Of a stretch of DNA of 64,000 nt, positions 17,893-26,689 are shown piece after piece. Within the stretch, counting starts at the first letter, position 1. Every line of letters starts with the position of its first letter. The notes under the pieces were generated by a model. It searched no databases and was not told where the DNA came from. It saw nothing but the letters and a program-made list of their open reading frames with translations. The stretch spans positions 1 to 64,000 of the forward strand of contig NZ_FRCZ01000009.1 in NCBI RefSeq assembly GCF_900143085.1, in the 5' to 3' direction. This stretch comes from Gracilibacillus kekensis. GTDB taxonomy: Bacteria; Bacillota; Bacilli; Bacillales; Amphibacillaceae. Both the position numbers and the translations under genes were made by a program.

Positions 17893-19245
17893 TTATTCGT
17901 CATCATCTTCTTCAACAGATTGAGCCTGTGCTTGTTGTAAATTCTCTGCTACTGGCTCTAAATCCCCGCCTAACATGATTTCTTGCAATCCATTATTTAT
18001 TGCCTCTCCGGCTGCTGCTGATAAATACAAGTCATATACTGGGGCAAATTCTGCACCACGTACTAGATTAAATGCATTATAATAAAGTGGAGATACTTTA
18101 TCTTCATCAATGTCCACATCGTACATAACCATTGAATTACTTTCAGCAATTTCCTTTTGTGCTTCATCGTTACTCAAATAGTAAATGAGCTCTAGTCCCG
18201 CTTCCTTCACATCACCTTCAGCATTTTTATTAAGTACAAAGCCACCACCAGGACCACCTGTAATTGTATTTTCCCGACCTTCGCCTTCTGGAATGCTGGG
18301 AACTAGTGCTACACCGATATTTTCTAATACTTCCTCAGAACTAGATGAAGCCAAACTACTGATTGTCCAAGAGCCATTTATCATCATCGCTGCTTTTCCT
18401 TGAGCGAAATATTGCTCTGCTTGCGTATTGTCAATACTATTTGCACCTTCTTGATAGGCATTTGCATCTACCAGTTCTTTGAAATATCCTAATGCATCAA
18501 TGAAAACCGGATCTGTAAAAAATGCACCGTTTTGTTCGACAGCATCCATAAACCAATCCGTACCCGTTACTCGGTCGGCAATTGCTCCAAATGTCGTAGA
18601 TTGTGCTACCCATGGTGCTTGATTACCCATTGCTAACGGAGTGATACCTTGTTCATTAAATACATCTATAGCATCCATTAACTCATCCCATGTTTCTGGT
18701 ACTTGTACATTGTTTTCTTCAAATAATTCCTTGTTATAAAACAAGTATGATGTTGATGACATCGCAACTGGTACAGAATAAATATCTTCTTCATCCCCAT
18801 ATTCATAAATATCTAATGCTGACGATAAAAACGAATCAGCCCAGTCTGGATTTTCGTCAATTAGTGGAGTGATTGGCTGAATAAGATTACCTTCATAGAA
18901 CTGATCCGTAAAACTACCCGAATAAGTAAAAAATACGTCTGGAAGTTCCTGAGCAGCTGCTACAGTGCTAATTCGCTGACGGTAACCATCTACTGGAATT
19001 GCCTCCGCTTCTACTGTAATATTAGGATTGTCTTCATTAAACTGGTCTATCCGATCACGTATCGTTCTCGCACGAAGGTCATCCCCAGCAAAATTGTGCC
19101 AAAAACTAATCGTCGTCTTTTCTTCTCCATTATCAGAGCCATCAGAGTTATCCGAGTCACCATTTGCTTGCTCGTTCTGATCATCACCACATGCAGCTAG
19201 TAAAAGTAACAATAAAATACCAATCAAAAAAATCGTTTTCTTCAT
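17893..19245 (-). CDS. Sugar-binding lipoprotein of ABC transporter
   Basis: An extracellular solute-binding protein (family 1) of 450 residues. The N-terminus is a lipoprotein signal (MKKTIFLIGILLLLLLAAC) with a lipobox, followed by an acidic, Asp/Asn/Gly-rich linker. Ligand-domain motifs such as ISFWHNFAGDD, PDVFFTYSG and FAQGKAAMMINGSWTIS are typical of CUT1 binding proteins. It lies below the YesMN genes and starts its own transcription unit with a cre-like site in the promoter. The sugar is unknown. Confidence 0.92.
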   Translation of the reverse strand: MKKTIFLIGILLLLLLAACGDDQNEQANGDSDNSDGSDNGEEKTTISFWHNFAGDDLRARTIRDRIDQFNEDNPNITVEAEAIPVDGYRQRISTVAAAQELPDVFFTYSGSFTDQFYEGNLIQPITPLIDENPDWADSFLSSALDIYEYGDEEDIYSVPVAMSSTSYLFYNKELFEENNVQVPETWDELMDAIDVFNEQGITPLAMGNQAPWVAQSTTFGAIADRVTGTDWFMDAVEQNGAFFTDPVFIDALGYFKELVDANAYQEGANSIDNTQAEQYFAQGKAAMMINGSWTISSLASSSSEEVLENIGVALVPSIPEGEGRENTITGGPGGGFVLNKNAEGDVKEAGLELIYYLSNDEAQKEIAESNSMVMYDVDIDEDKVSPLYYNAFNLVRGAEFAPVYDLYLSAAAGEAINNGLQEIMLGGDLEPVAENLQQAQAQSVEEDDDE

Positions 19246-19274
19246 TTAAAATCCTCCTTAGATTTGATAACCCA

Positions 19275-19309
19275 ATTATATTGTTAGCGCTTTATTTATT
19301 TAAGGGGGT
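19275..19309 (-). promoter_or_regulatory. Promoter of the ABC operon with cre-like site
   Basis: On the minus strand a good -10 (TATAAT, plus-strand 19275-19280) has a poor TTAAAT -35 17 bp upstream. The spacer contains ATAAAGCGCTAACA (19282-19295), which matches 12 of 14 positions of the CcpA cre consensus as I recall it. A weak -35 suggests activator dependence, plausibly on the neighbouring YesN-type regulator, with CcpA repression by occlusion. Confidence 0.6.
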
Positions 19310-19572
19310 AAATCAAAGACTTAGGGTAGACAAAAATTAGAACTACTTCTTTTGCATATTAATACACATACTTTATTTGAGATGTGATTTTTATCCAACT
19401 AGGGGTAAAGATTCTTTGCTGCTTATGTAGTAACTAAAATGCATCTCTCGGAAATAAGATCTTATGCTATGGAATTTCATGATATAACCACAGGAGACAT
19501 TCGTTTATAAAGCTTCGTGCAAGCATTTAGTGTACATATATTACCTAGTTTTATCCCATGACGGACGCACCA
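19310..19572. other. Upstream region of the ABC operon
   Basis: AT-rich sequence between the response-regulator terminator and the binding-protein promoter. No gene is visible. It is the place to expect YesN-type binding sites, but no clear direct repeat was recognised. Confidence 0.35.
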
Positions 19573-19602
19573 AAAGAAGATGCCTAAATCAAGCATCTTC
19601 TT
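19573..19602 (-). terminator. Terminator overlapping the end of the response regulator gene
   Basis: AAGAAGATGC and GCATCTTCTT (19593-19602 and 19574-19583) form a perfect 10-bp stem on the minus strand, followed by TTTTGG. The first arm includes the last codons of the response regulator gene. Confidence 0.7.
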
Positions 19603-21103
19603 CCTGTCTATCTCGGTATTGAGTTGGTGTCAATCTTATATATTTCTTAAATTGCGAAGTGAAATACTTCCAATCTGAATAACCTACTTCACTTGAAATA
19701 TCTTTTACTTTGGCGGGAGTATATCTAAGAAGTTGTTTTGCTTTCTCTATTCGAAGAGCAGTAAGGAACTCAACATAGGATTTCCCAGTTTCTTTACGAA
19801 GCATTTCACTTAGATAATTCGGATGCACGTGAACGTGTTCTGCTACCTCCAATAAAGTTAATGTTTTACCTAAGTTATTTTCCATATAATGAATGGCAAT
19901 ATGCACAAAGTTAACCTCTCTATCCACAATACGTTGATAATCACCCATCACCTCCATAAACGCAGGAATTACTGATTCCTTCGGTGTTGGCAGCCAGTTG
20001 GAAATAGTTGGAAATGAATGATAATTCATTGTTTTTTTTCCTACAGAAAGAGCCACCTTATTTACAAAGTGAATCATATGTATAAATAAGGACTGCACAT
20101 TCAAATGAATCGATTCCGGTGTTGCTTGTGGATGGGTTACTTGTCTTTCTATTACCTGAACCAACCAGTTTCTTAGCCCCTTTGCATTATTTTTATTAAG
20201 ATAACTGAATAGTTTTTCTTCATACTCTTTTAAGAATTCAGAATTTGAAAGGCCAATTCGATGCTTAATATGATTTTCTCCAATCATTTTACAGTCAGTT
20301 AGAAGCCATTTATATAAAATGAGAGAGACTGCTTTTTCATATGATAAAGACAAATCGGTTAAATGTGAAACAATTGTACCGACAAAAAGTGGTTCACATA
20401 GGGATTGATAGACTTTACTAGAAGCCATTTGTAATAAATAATCATCATCTAAACAAGGATCTCTTTTCACAATAATAACTGTTTTTTCATTTAGAGACAC
20501 CCATTTACCATACAAATATTTATTCCACAATTGCTCGTGTTCTGCTAAGTGAACCGATTTTAACTGTGTATCTAACACGAGTATTTGAATCATTGAGTCT
20601 TTTAATTCAGGAATAAGCTCTTTAATACTATCCATTGCTTCCTCTGTACCTATACCTTTGATAAAGTTCGTCATAGAGTGTGTTATAATTCTTTGTTTTT
20701 CATTTTGATTTATTTGAAATTGATCTTTCGCGTATAATACCTTTTCCCTTGATTTTTCAACAGCTTTCAAAATATCTTCGGGTAAACTTGTTTTGAGTAA
20801 ATAATCACTAACCCCTTGACGAAGTGCTTCTTGCGCATATGAAAATTCATCATAACCAGTTAATACAATAACTTCTATTGGGAGCTTTTTTTCATAAATA
20901 TATGAAGCTAATTCTAGACCATTTTTCCCATTCATCTGAATATCGGTTAAAATAATATCCGGCATAATGTTATCGATAACGTCCATCGCTTCTTCTGCAG
21001 ATGAAGCTGGATTTAGTATTTCAAAACCATAATCTCTCCAAGGAACTACATTACAAATCCCTTCACGAATAATAACCTCATCATCCACTATTAACACTTT
21101 CAT
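19589..21103 (-). CDS. Response regulator, YesN type (receiver plus AraC HTH)
   Basis: A DNA-binding response regulator of 504 residues. The receiver domain starts MKVLIVDDEVIIREGI, with phospho-acceptor Asp54 in IILTDIQMNGKNGLEL and the lysine in DYLLKTSLPED. A long middle region (about 120-395) is followed by a C-terminal AraC-type double helix-turn-helix (LLEVAEHVHVHPNYLSEMLR, DISSEVGYSDWKYFTSQFKK). It is 6 bp downstream of the sensor kinase gene, and probably activates the adjacent sugar ABC operon. Confidence 0.93.
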   Translation of the reverse strand: MKVLIVDDEVIIREGICNVVPWRDYGFEILNPASSAEEAMDVIDNIMPDIILTDIQMNGKNGLELASYIYEKKLPIEVIVLTGYDEFSYAQEALRQGVSDYLLKTSLPEDILKAVEKSREKVLYAKDQFQINQNEKQRIITHSMTNFIKGIGTEEAMDSIKELIPELKDSMIQILVLDTQLKSVHLAEHEQLWNKYLYGKWVSLNEKTVIIVKRDPCLDDDYLLQMASSKVYQSLCEPLFVGTIVSHLTDLSLSYEKAVSLILYKWLLTDCKMIGENHIKHRIGLSNSEFLKEYEEKLFSYLNKNNAKGLRNWLVQVIERQVTHPQATPESIHLNVQSLFIHMIHFVNKVALSVGKKTMNYHSFPTISNWLPTPKESVIPAFMEVMGDYQRIVDREVNFVHIAIHYMENNLGKTLTLLEVAEHVHVHPNYLSEMLRKETGKSYVEFLTALRIEKAKQLLRYTPAKVKDISSEVGYSDWKYFTSQFKKYIRLTPTQYRDRQEEDA

Positions 21104-21109
21104 GGCGGT

Positions 21110-22846
21110 TCACCTACTCTCTAAAGGAATAGTAAACTTAATACTAGTACCTCTATTGGGACTACTAGTAATTCGAAGTCTCGCAATAGAACCATAGTGT
21201 AATAAAAGCCGTAAATTAACATTACGAAGACCATAATTCGGACCAACCACAACTTCGCCCTTTTCATCTGCTAAAAATTGTTCCTGTAATTGTTTTGCTT
21301 TTTCTCTCGACATTCCAACACCATCATCGGATACCGTTAGATACAAAAACGTTCTATCCCATTCAGCAACTACTTTTATTTCGCCTTGACGATCGCCACT
21401 GGGTAATAGTCCATGAATAATACTATTTTCAATTAGCGGCTGTAATGTCAACTTCAACATATAAAGCTGATTTACTTCATGGGGGATGTGAACATCCAAA
21501 TGAAAAGAATCAGGATATCGTATCTCTTGTATCTGTGTATAGTGAAATAAGTGAGAAAGCTCCTGTTCCACTGTACAATATTCATTTCCTTTATTTAAAC
21601 TAAACCGTAAAAAGCTACTTAAAGCAGATACCATTTTTGATATATTTGCTTCACGACTCACCAAGGCCATCCAATGAATTGATGCGAGTGTATTATATAA
21701 GAAATGCGGATTAATTTGTGCTTGTAATGCCTGTAAATCAACTTCTCGCTTATGTGATTCATTTTTCTGAATACGATTCATTAACGAACGAATCCGTTCA
21801 TTAAGCTTATTATAACTAATTATTAATTGACCTAATTCATCACTCGAATGAGATGTCAACTGCCTAATATCTGTGCCAGGATCAGAAGCTTGAATGGCTG
21901 TCGTTAGTGAGCTTAGTGGACCTATTACTTTACGCACAAAAAACAATACAAGTCCTATAACCAATAAAGCTGCAATAATTACTGAAATAAAGGTTAACAA
22001 TAAAAAGTACCTATTTTGGGCTGTGAATTCTTTGAAAGGAATAATTCCGATAAGTTTCCATCCAACCCCTGATAGAGTTGTAGTGATAATCGTACTTTCA
22101 TTTCCGTTATATTCATATGTGATTGCCTGCTCATTAGTATTACTATCCACTAATGAGTATAACTCCGCTATATCTTGACTACCGGGAAGTTGTTTATCAT
22201 TACTTGCAATTACAGACCCTTCATTCATCAATAAGGTCGATCCATTCCACTCAAAATCAACGGATTCTAAGTGTTCCTCTATAACCTGTTGATCTAAATA
22301 TATAGATAGGTAACCAATTAATTTATAGTCTTTTGTACTTCTAATTGGTCTGAACATTGAAATAACTTGTTGCGATTCGATAGAGTTTCGAGAAGAATAG
22401 CGAGATGACCACCAATGGTGTTCCAAATTATAGTCAGATAAATCTCGATCGGTTGTTAATATTGGAATCGTGGAGATATTAGGATTATTATTAAGCGGTT
22501 CAATTAATATATTAGCTATATATGGCTTTGAAAAAGTTAGATTTGATAAAAATCCATTAATATTCCACCGCTGTTGGACTGGCTTATGATTTGACTTTAA
22601 ATATTGTTGTACATCCTCATTACCGATTAAGAACACGGACATATTATCAATGTCATTAACAATAAACTCTAGTGAAGTTTTTAGTTGTTTTAGCGAGCTT
22701 TGACCCGAAATCGTTGAGCGCTCTTTTGCTAAATGATTCGCCATACTATACGAAAAAATTCCTAGTATAGATAGAGGTAAAAGCACAGCGAGCAATATAA
22801 ACACAATTAACTGGTTTTGTAGAGACCTCTGAAACCATTTATACAT
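21110..22846 (-). CDS. Sensor histidine kinase, YesM type
   Basis: A membrane sensor kinase of 578 residues. It has an N-terminal membrane helix (VFILLAVLLPLSILGIFSYS), a large extracytoplasmic sensor region (about 35-280), a second helix (FISVIIAALLVIGLVLFFV), a HAMP domain, the His_kinase domain with phospho-histidine in QINPHFLYNTLASIHW, and ATPase boxes LIENSIIHGL, SDDGVGM and YGLRNVNLRL. The ATG overlaps the stop of a short upstream ORF as TAATG and has no strong ribosome binding site, suggesting coupling. It presumably senses an extracellular sugar or the loaded binding protein. Confidence 0.93.
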   Translation of the reverse strand: MYKWFQRSLQNQLIVFILLAVLLPLSILGIFSYSMANHLAKERSTISGQSSLKQLKTSLEFIVNDIDNMSVFLIGNEDVQQYLKSNHKPVQQRWNINGFLSNLTFSKPYIANILIEPLNNNPNISTIPILTTDRDLSDYNLEHHWWSSRYSSRNSIESQQVISMFRPIRSTKDYKLIGYLSIYLDQQVIEEHLESVDFEWNGSTLLMNEGSVIASNDKQLPGSQDIAELYSLVDSNTNEQAITYEYNGNESTIITTTLSGVGWKLIGIIPFKEFTAQNRYFLLLTFISVIIAALLVIGLVLFFVRKVIGPLSSLTTAIQASDPGTDIRQLTSHSSDELGQLIISYNKLNERIRSLMNRIQKNESHKREVDLQALQAQINPHFLYNTLASIHWMALVSREANISKMVSALSSFLRFSLNKGNEYCTVEQELSHLFHYTQIQEIRYPDSFHLDVHIPHEVNQLYMLKLTLQPLIENSIIHGLLPSGDRQGEIKVVAEWDRTFLYLTVSDDGVGMSREKAKQLQEQFLADEKGEVVVGPNYGLRNVNLRLLLHYGSIARLRITSSPNRGTSIKFTIPLESR

Positions 22847-22983
22847 TACTGATCATTCATTTCATGTAACTGCTTACATAATTGATGACCAAAAAAATTA
22901 ACTGGATAATTTATCCTTACATTACTTTTCAACTTTCGATTAATCGAGAACATTAAAGGATTTAATATAGAACTCTTCATCAT
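22846..22983 (-). CDS. Short ORF translationally coupled to the sensor kinase gene
   Basis: A 45-codon frame beginning MMKSSILNPLMFSINRKL and ending LCKQLHEMNDQ has a strong AGGAGGGG site in front of its ATG. It stops at TAA sharing two bases with the kinase ATG. This looks like a translational-coupling leader or a small protein. It shows no family motif and no clear membrane helix. The frame is also open upstream to a start encoding MAYYKWFQSF, which partly repeats the kinase N-terminus (MYKWFQ), so the segment may instead descend from a local duplication. Confidence 0.4.
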   Translation of the reverse strand: MMKSSILNPLMFSINRKLKSNVRINYPVNFFGHQLCKQLHEMNDQ

Positions 22984-23085
22984 TTCCCCTCCTGCACAAA
23001 AGCTTTGAAACCATTTATAATATGCCAATCATTATCCCACTTTCCTTCTTTTAACCTAATAATTAATATCATAATTAAAATTTTA

Positions 23086-23808
23086 TTACGTTGTAAAGTC
23101 ATTGTAATTCACAATATAGTTGTGCTTTTCCGTATTATAATAGCCTTCACTATACTCCACTATACTTCCCTTTTCGTCTCTGGATCGTCTTATTCTTTTT
23201 AACACCGCAGTACCTTCTTTAAGTTTTAATATTTCCCCAATATAAGAAGATACCATTGTTACAGTGAACTCATCCCGAAATGATTCAAGGCGAATATTGG
23301 ACTGCTCCAAATAACGATACAATGAATTAATCTGCACATCCTTTAACTCTTCATCATTTAAATGAAGCAATACAAAGTGAGTGAAATAAATATACGGTTC
23401 ATCATCTAGATAGTACACTCGCTCTACCTTAATGCAGTTATTACCAAAAATAGGATAAAGATGAGAATCAGTGGGCAATTCAACCTTTTTTATGCTTAAT
23501 ACTTTTTTGTTCATATAGTGTCCTTCTTCTACCAGCACCTCGGTAAAGCGTTTCCCTTTTGAAAGCTTTGAGCCTGAAACGTTAGAAATTACCATCGTCC
23601 CTTTTCCACTTTCTTTTTTTAGATAACCTTCTTGCACCAATTCTTTGATGGCATTCCTTACGGTAATTTTACTTACCTTGAATTCTGCTTCTAACTGAGG
23701 CTCAGAAGGAATGTTCGTATTAAGTGAGTATTCACCATTTAAAATACGATCCTTCAATATTTCTTTGATTTGCAAATAAAGAAGCCCCTTATTTCTTTTT
23801 ATATCCAT
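23086..23808 (-). CDS. GntR/HutC-family transcriptional regulator
   Basis: A 240-residue regulator with an N-terminal winged helix (LYLQIKEILKDRILNGEYSL, SEPQLEAEFKVSKITVRNAI, ESGKGTMVI) and a UTRA effector domain (ending YSEGYYNTEKHNYIVN). AGGGGATTT before the ATG serves as ribosome binding site. It is the last gene of the dga-like operon, 15 bp after the kinase gene, and probably represses this operon in response to a sugar acid or its phosphate. The operator was not identified. Confidence 0.88.
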   Translation of the reverse strand: MDIKRNKGLLYLQIKEILKDRILNGEYSLNTNIPSEPQLEAEFKVSKITVRNAIKELVQEGYLKKESGKGTMVISNVSGSKLSKGKRFTEVLVEEGHYMNKKVLSIKKVELPTDSHLYPIFGNNCIKVERVYYLDDEPYIYFTHFVLLHLNDEELKDVQINSLYRYLEQSNIRLESFRDEFTVTMVSSYIGEILKLKEGTAVLKRIRRSRDEKGSIVEYSEGYYNTEKHNYIVNYNDFTT

Positions 23809-23823
23809 TGTTAAATCCCCTAT

Positions 23824-24837
23824 CTACCTTTTTATATCATCAATCGCACCAGTCATGGTCGACAAGATTTCTGCTTCTGTTGACATCGGCGTATCTCCAA
23901 CAATCGTACATGCAAGCATACCCGCAGTGACGGCAAACTCAACTGTTTTTTCTTCAGGAAAGCCAGCGAGTTCCCCATGTAAAATCCCACTAGTAAAAGC
24001 ATCCCCAGCACCAATTCGATCATACACGGAAAAGGATCTATCTTTCGAGAATATAAGAGTATCATTCTTAAAAACATAACCTTTAAGCGAATGCGTGTTA
24101 TCGCTGTTAATTGTCCGATGAGTTCCTGCGATTGTATCAATATTAAACTCCGTTGCTACCTTTGGAATTAGATCTGTTAATTGTTCTTCTCTTGATATTT
24201 TGTCAGTCTCCATTCCTAACGTAAACATGGCATCTTTCTCATTCATCATCACGACATCAGCTAAAGCTAGTAATTCTTCATAATGTGGTTTAGCTTGTGT
24301 ATAACCCCTTTCCCATAAAGAAGGTCGATAATTACAATCAAAGCAGACAAGACCGCCTTTTTCCTTTACTTTTATAGCAAGTGATTTCATATTGTCTCGA
24401 ACTTGGTCTGTCATGGCAAGTGTAATTCCACAAAAATGGATCACATCGGCTTCCTTAGCAATTTCGTCTATTGCATAGTCTGATAGTTTAGATGTATTAA
24501 AGCTACTTTCCAAACGGTTCGTATAAGTAACACGACTTGCACGATGAGCAAACCCATTCTCCAGAAAAAACATCCCGATATATTTACCACCATTCGAAAT
24601 AAAATCTCTCCGTATTCCTAAACGTTGCAAGAAAGCAATAGCTGCATCTCCTATTGGACTAACAGGTAATTTAGTAATAAGATAACCATCATAACCTAAC
24701 TTTGTCATGGCAGAAGTGACGTTTACTCCTGTGCCTGAGAAGGAGTATTTTAATGTGTTTGCTTGTGTTAGCAGTTCGTAACCTGGGACAGTCAAACGCA
24801 TCATCACTTCCCCAAATGCGAAAACTTTTTTAGACAT
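23824..24837 (-). CDS. PfkB-family sugar kinase, probable 2-keto-3-deoxygluconate kinase
   Basis: A 337-residue ribokinase-like enzyme. It starts MSKKVFAFGEVMMRLTVPGY and has the glycine motif GTGVNVTSAMTKLGYDGY and the C-terminal signature DRIGAGDAFTSGI with the catalytic base Asp. KDG kinases share the GE-x-M-x-R-L start. Its ATG overlaps the end of the DgaF gene by 8 bp. Together with DgaE-like lyase and DgaF it would phosphorylate KDG to KDPG. The published dga pathway phosphorylates earlier through a PTS, so a kinase here implies a different order. Substrate is inferred from context. Confidence 0.82.
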   Translation of the reverse strand: MSKKVFAFGEVMMRLTVPGYELLTQANTLKYSFSGTGVNVTSAMTKLGYDGYLITKLPVSPIGDAAIAFLQRLGIRRDFISNGGKYIGMFFLENGFAHRASRVTYTNRLESSFNTSKLSDYAIDEIAKEADVIHFCGITLAMTDQVRDNMKSLAIKVKEKGGLVCFDCNYRPSLWERGYTQAKPHYEELLALADVVMMNEKDAMFTLGMETDKISREEQLTDLIPKVATEFNIDTIAGTHRTINSDNTHSLKGYVFKNDTLIFSKDRSFSVYDRIGAGDAFTSGILHGELAGFPEEKTVEFAVTAGMLACTIVGDTPMSTEAEILSTMTGAIDDIKR

Positions 24838-25582
24838 ATTTTGCTACCAAATCCTTTGTGATTGTTAATAATTTTCTTACGCATTCCTCATTTGTGTCGC
24901 CTGTATCTTTATCAATAATAGACGAATATACATGAGGAATAATTTTAGGGACTTTCGCTTCCAATGCAATTTCTAAAATATTAGAGATGTTATCTAGGTC
25001 AATTCCTCCAGTTGGTTCTAATGAAAAACCTTCTTCCCCACACGCTTTTGCGACAGCTCGAAATTCATCTTCATGTTGTAAACCTTTCATTGGGAAGTAT
25101 TTCAATGCATTGCCCCCCATATCACGAACAAGAGCAATTGCAGCTTTAACCGGAATCATTGCCTGCTCATCTGATTGTGCACTTATCGGACCAGTTGAAA
25201 CGTTCACATAACCGACTTTACCAGTTGGAGAAACAAGAGCGTTAATCCAGCTATCATTTTTGCTTAAATTCGCCCGTGTTGCACCCACTGACGTGAAAAC
25301 TTGATTAATGTGACTACCGGAATAATGTTTCACAATTTCAGCCACTACAGTAGCCTGCCTATTATCACCTGCACCTAAACCAATTGAGACAGCTTGATCA
25401 ATAGCTGCTCCATATTCCTTCATTGCGCGAACTGCATCTTCAACCGTATCATAATCTTTTGAAAGTACTCCGACCAAAACATATCCTTCAGCTGCTTCAA
25501 AAACGTTCTTGGCATTTTCAACACTACTCGCTAAAACATTAAGCGCCACCCGATTTTGATAAAAACGTTTTTCGATGTCCAT
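24830..25582 (-). CDS. dgaF: KDGP aldolase, DgaF family
   Basis: A 250-residue protein of the DgaF family (2-dehydro-3-deoxyphosphogluconate aldolase of the D-glucosaminate pathway), which splits KDGP into pyruvate and glyceraldehyde-3-phosphate. Recognisable segments are FYQNRVALNVLASSVENAK, GLGAGDNRQA, KYFPMKGLQHEDEF with a candidate Schiff-base lysine, and LEPTGGIDLDNI. This is a separate family from classical Eda. It is coupled to DgaE (3 bp gap) and to the kinase (8-bp overlap). A classical KDPG aldolase elsewhere in the window is broken, so this may be the only KDPG-cleaving enzyme here. Confidence 0.85.
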   Translation of the reverse strand: MDIEKRFYQNRVALNVLASSVENAKNVFEAAEGYVLVGVLSKDYDTVEDAVRAMKEYGAAIDQAVSIGLGAGDNRQATVVAEIVKHYSGSHINQVFTSVGATRANLSKNDSWINALVSPTGKVGYVNVSTGPISAQSDEQAMIPVKAAIALVRDMGGNALKYFPMKGLQHEDEFRAVAKACGEEGFSLEPTGGIDLDNISNILEIALEAKVPKIIPHVYSSIIDKDTGDTNEECVRKLLTITKDLVAKYV

Positions 25583-25585
25583 CTC

Positions 25586-26689
25586 TTAGATCCCCCCTAA
25601 AATAGTTTTTAATTTCTCTTTAATTAGCTGCATCTCTTCACCTTGCAAAGGTCGTGGATCAATATCAAAGAAGCCTTGGCGAACGCCGTAATCACGAGTG
25701 TAAATAGCAATTTCCCCTTTCCTTAAATTGTCATTTATTTCCTTCGCTGTTGTATTCAAAATAGCGGGATCAATATGAATCCTGCCTCTAAAAATAGCCC
25801 TTCCAGCTTCATCCTGCACTATCTTTACCGTGACGCCGTCTATCGAATTAAGTGAGTTAAGAACTTCAAGGCTTGCTTTTTCTTTTTCACTATTGTCCTC
25901 TTTGTCAAAATACTCTTCAAGCGCTTGCAACAGTCCAAAGATTGCTTCCTTTCCAACCTTCATACTTCTTCCAATACAATGCATTTGAACTTTCAGCCAA
26001 TTAATATATTCTTTCTTCCCAGCAACTATTCCAGAGGTTGGTCCTTCAATCGCTTTGGAACCACTGTAAATTGCTAAGTCAGAAATCTGAACATATTTCC
26101 TCAAATCTTCTTCCGCCGCCGCATCTACAATCAATGGAATATTATTTACTTGTGCAACTTCCCAAGCTTCTTCAATAGAAATCATATTCTTTTGAACAGC
26201 ATGATGAGATTTTACATATAGAATTGCAGCAGAATTTTGATTGACGGCATCTGCGATATGTTCTATTTTCCCTTCATTTGCATAACCCACTTCAACTAGT
26301 TTACCACCACCAAGGTGTACCATCGTTTCAATCGGTGCACCATATTGTACGTTATGGCCCTTTAGTAAAATGACTTCATTTTTCGCTATTTCTTCCTGGT
26401 GCAGTTTTTCACTTTTACGACGATTCCCTTCAGTAACAATGGCTGCTACAGCTAATGCAATGCCACTTGATGCCGAGTTAACGACAATTGCCGCTTCCGA
26501 TTGAAGCAGACCTGCGATATGCTCTCCTGCTTTATCCACCAAATCGGATATTTCAACATAATTCTTCCCACCAATTTTCACAGCTTCCATCACCGTATCT
26601 GTTGGAGCAGAAACTCCTAAGATACTCATTCTCCCACTTGCATTAATGACTTGTTTTAATCCATATTTAGCAGTCAATGTATTCTCCAT
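25586..26689 (-). CDS. dgaE: PLP-dependent D-glucosaminate(-6-P) ammonia-lyase, DgaE family (SelA-like)
   Basis: A 367-residue fold-type I PLP enzyme. The SelA-like N-terminus reads KYGLKQVINASGRMSILG. The PLP lysine is in AIYSGSKAIEGPTSGI, and the phosphate/PLP site in VVNSASSGIALAVAA. DgaE eliminates ammonia and water from D-glucosaminate-6-phosphate to give KDGP. ATG 26689 with AAAGGAG nine bases upstream is preferred over TTG at 26698. The start overlaps the end of the amidohydrolase gene by 23 bp. In this operon the substrate may be unphosphorylated, since a kinase gene follows. Confidence 0.83.
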   Translation of the reverse strand: MENTLTAKYGLKQVINASGRMSILGVSAPTDTVMEAVKIGGKNYVEISDLVDKAGEHIAGLLQSEAAIVVNSASSGIALAVAAIVTEGNRRKSEKLHQEEIAKNEVILLKGHNVQYGAPIETMVHLGGGKLVEVGYANEGKIEHIADAVNQNSAAILYVKSHHAVQKNMISIEEAWEVAQVNNIPLIVDAAAEEDLRKYVQISDLAIYSGSKAIEGPTSGIVAGKKEYINWLKVQMHCIGRSMKVGKEAIFGLLQALEEYFDKEDNSEKEKASLEVLNSLNSIDGVTVKIVQDEAGRAIFRGRIHIDPAILNTTAKEINDNLRKGEIAIYTRDYGVRQGFFDIDPRPLQGEEMQLIKEKLKTILGGI

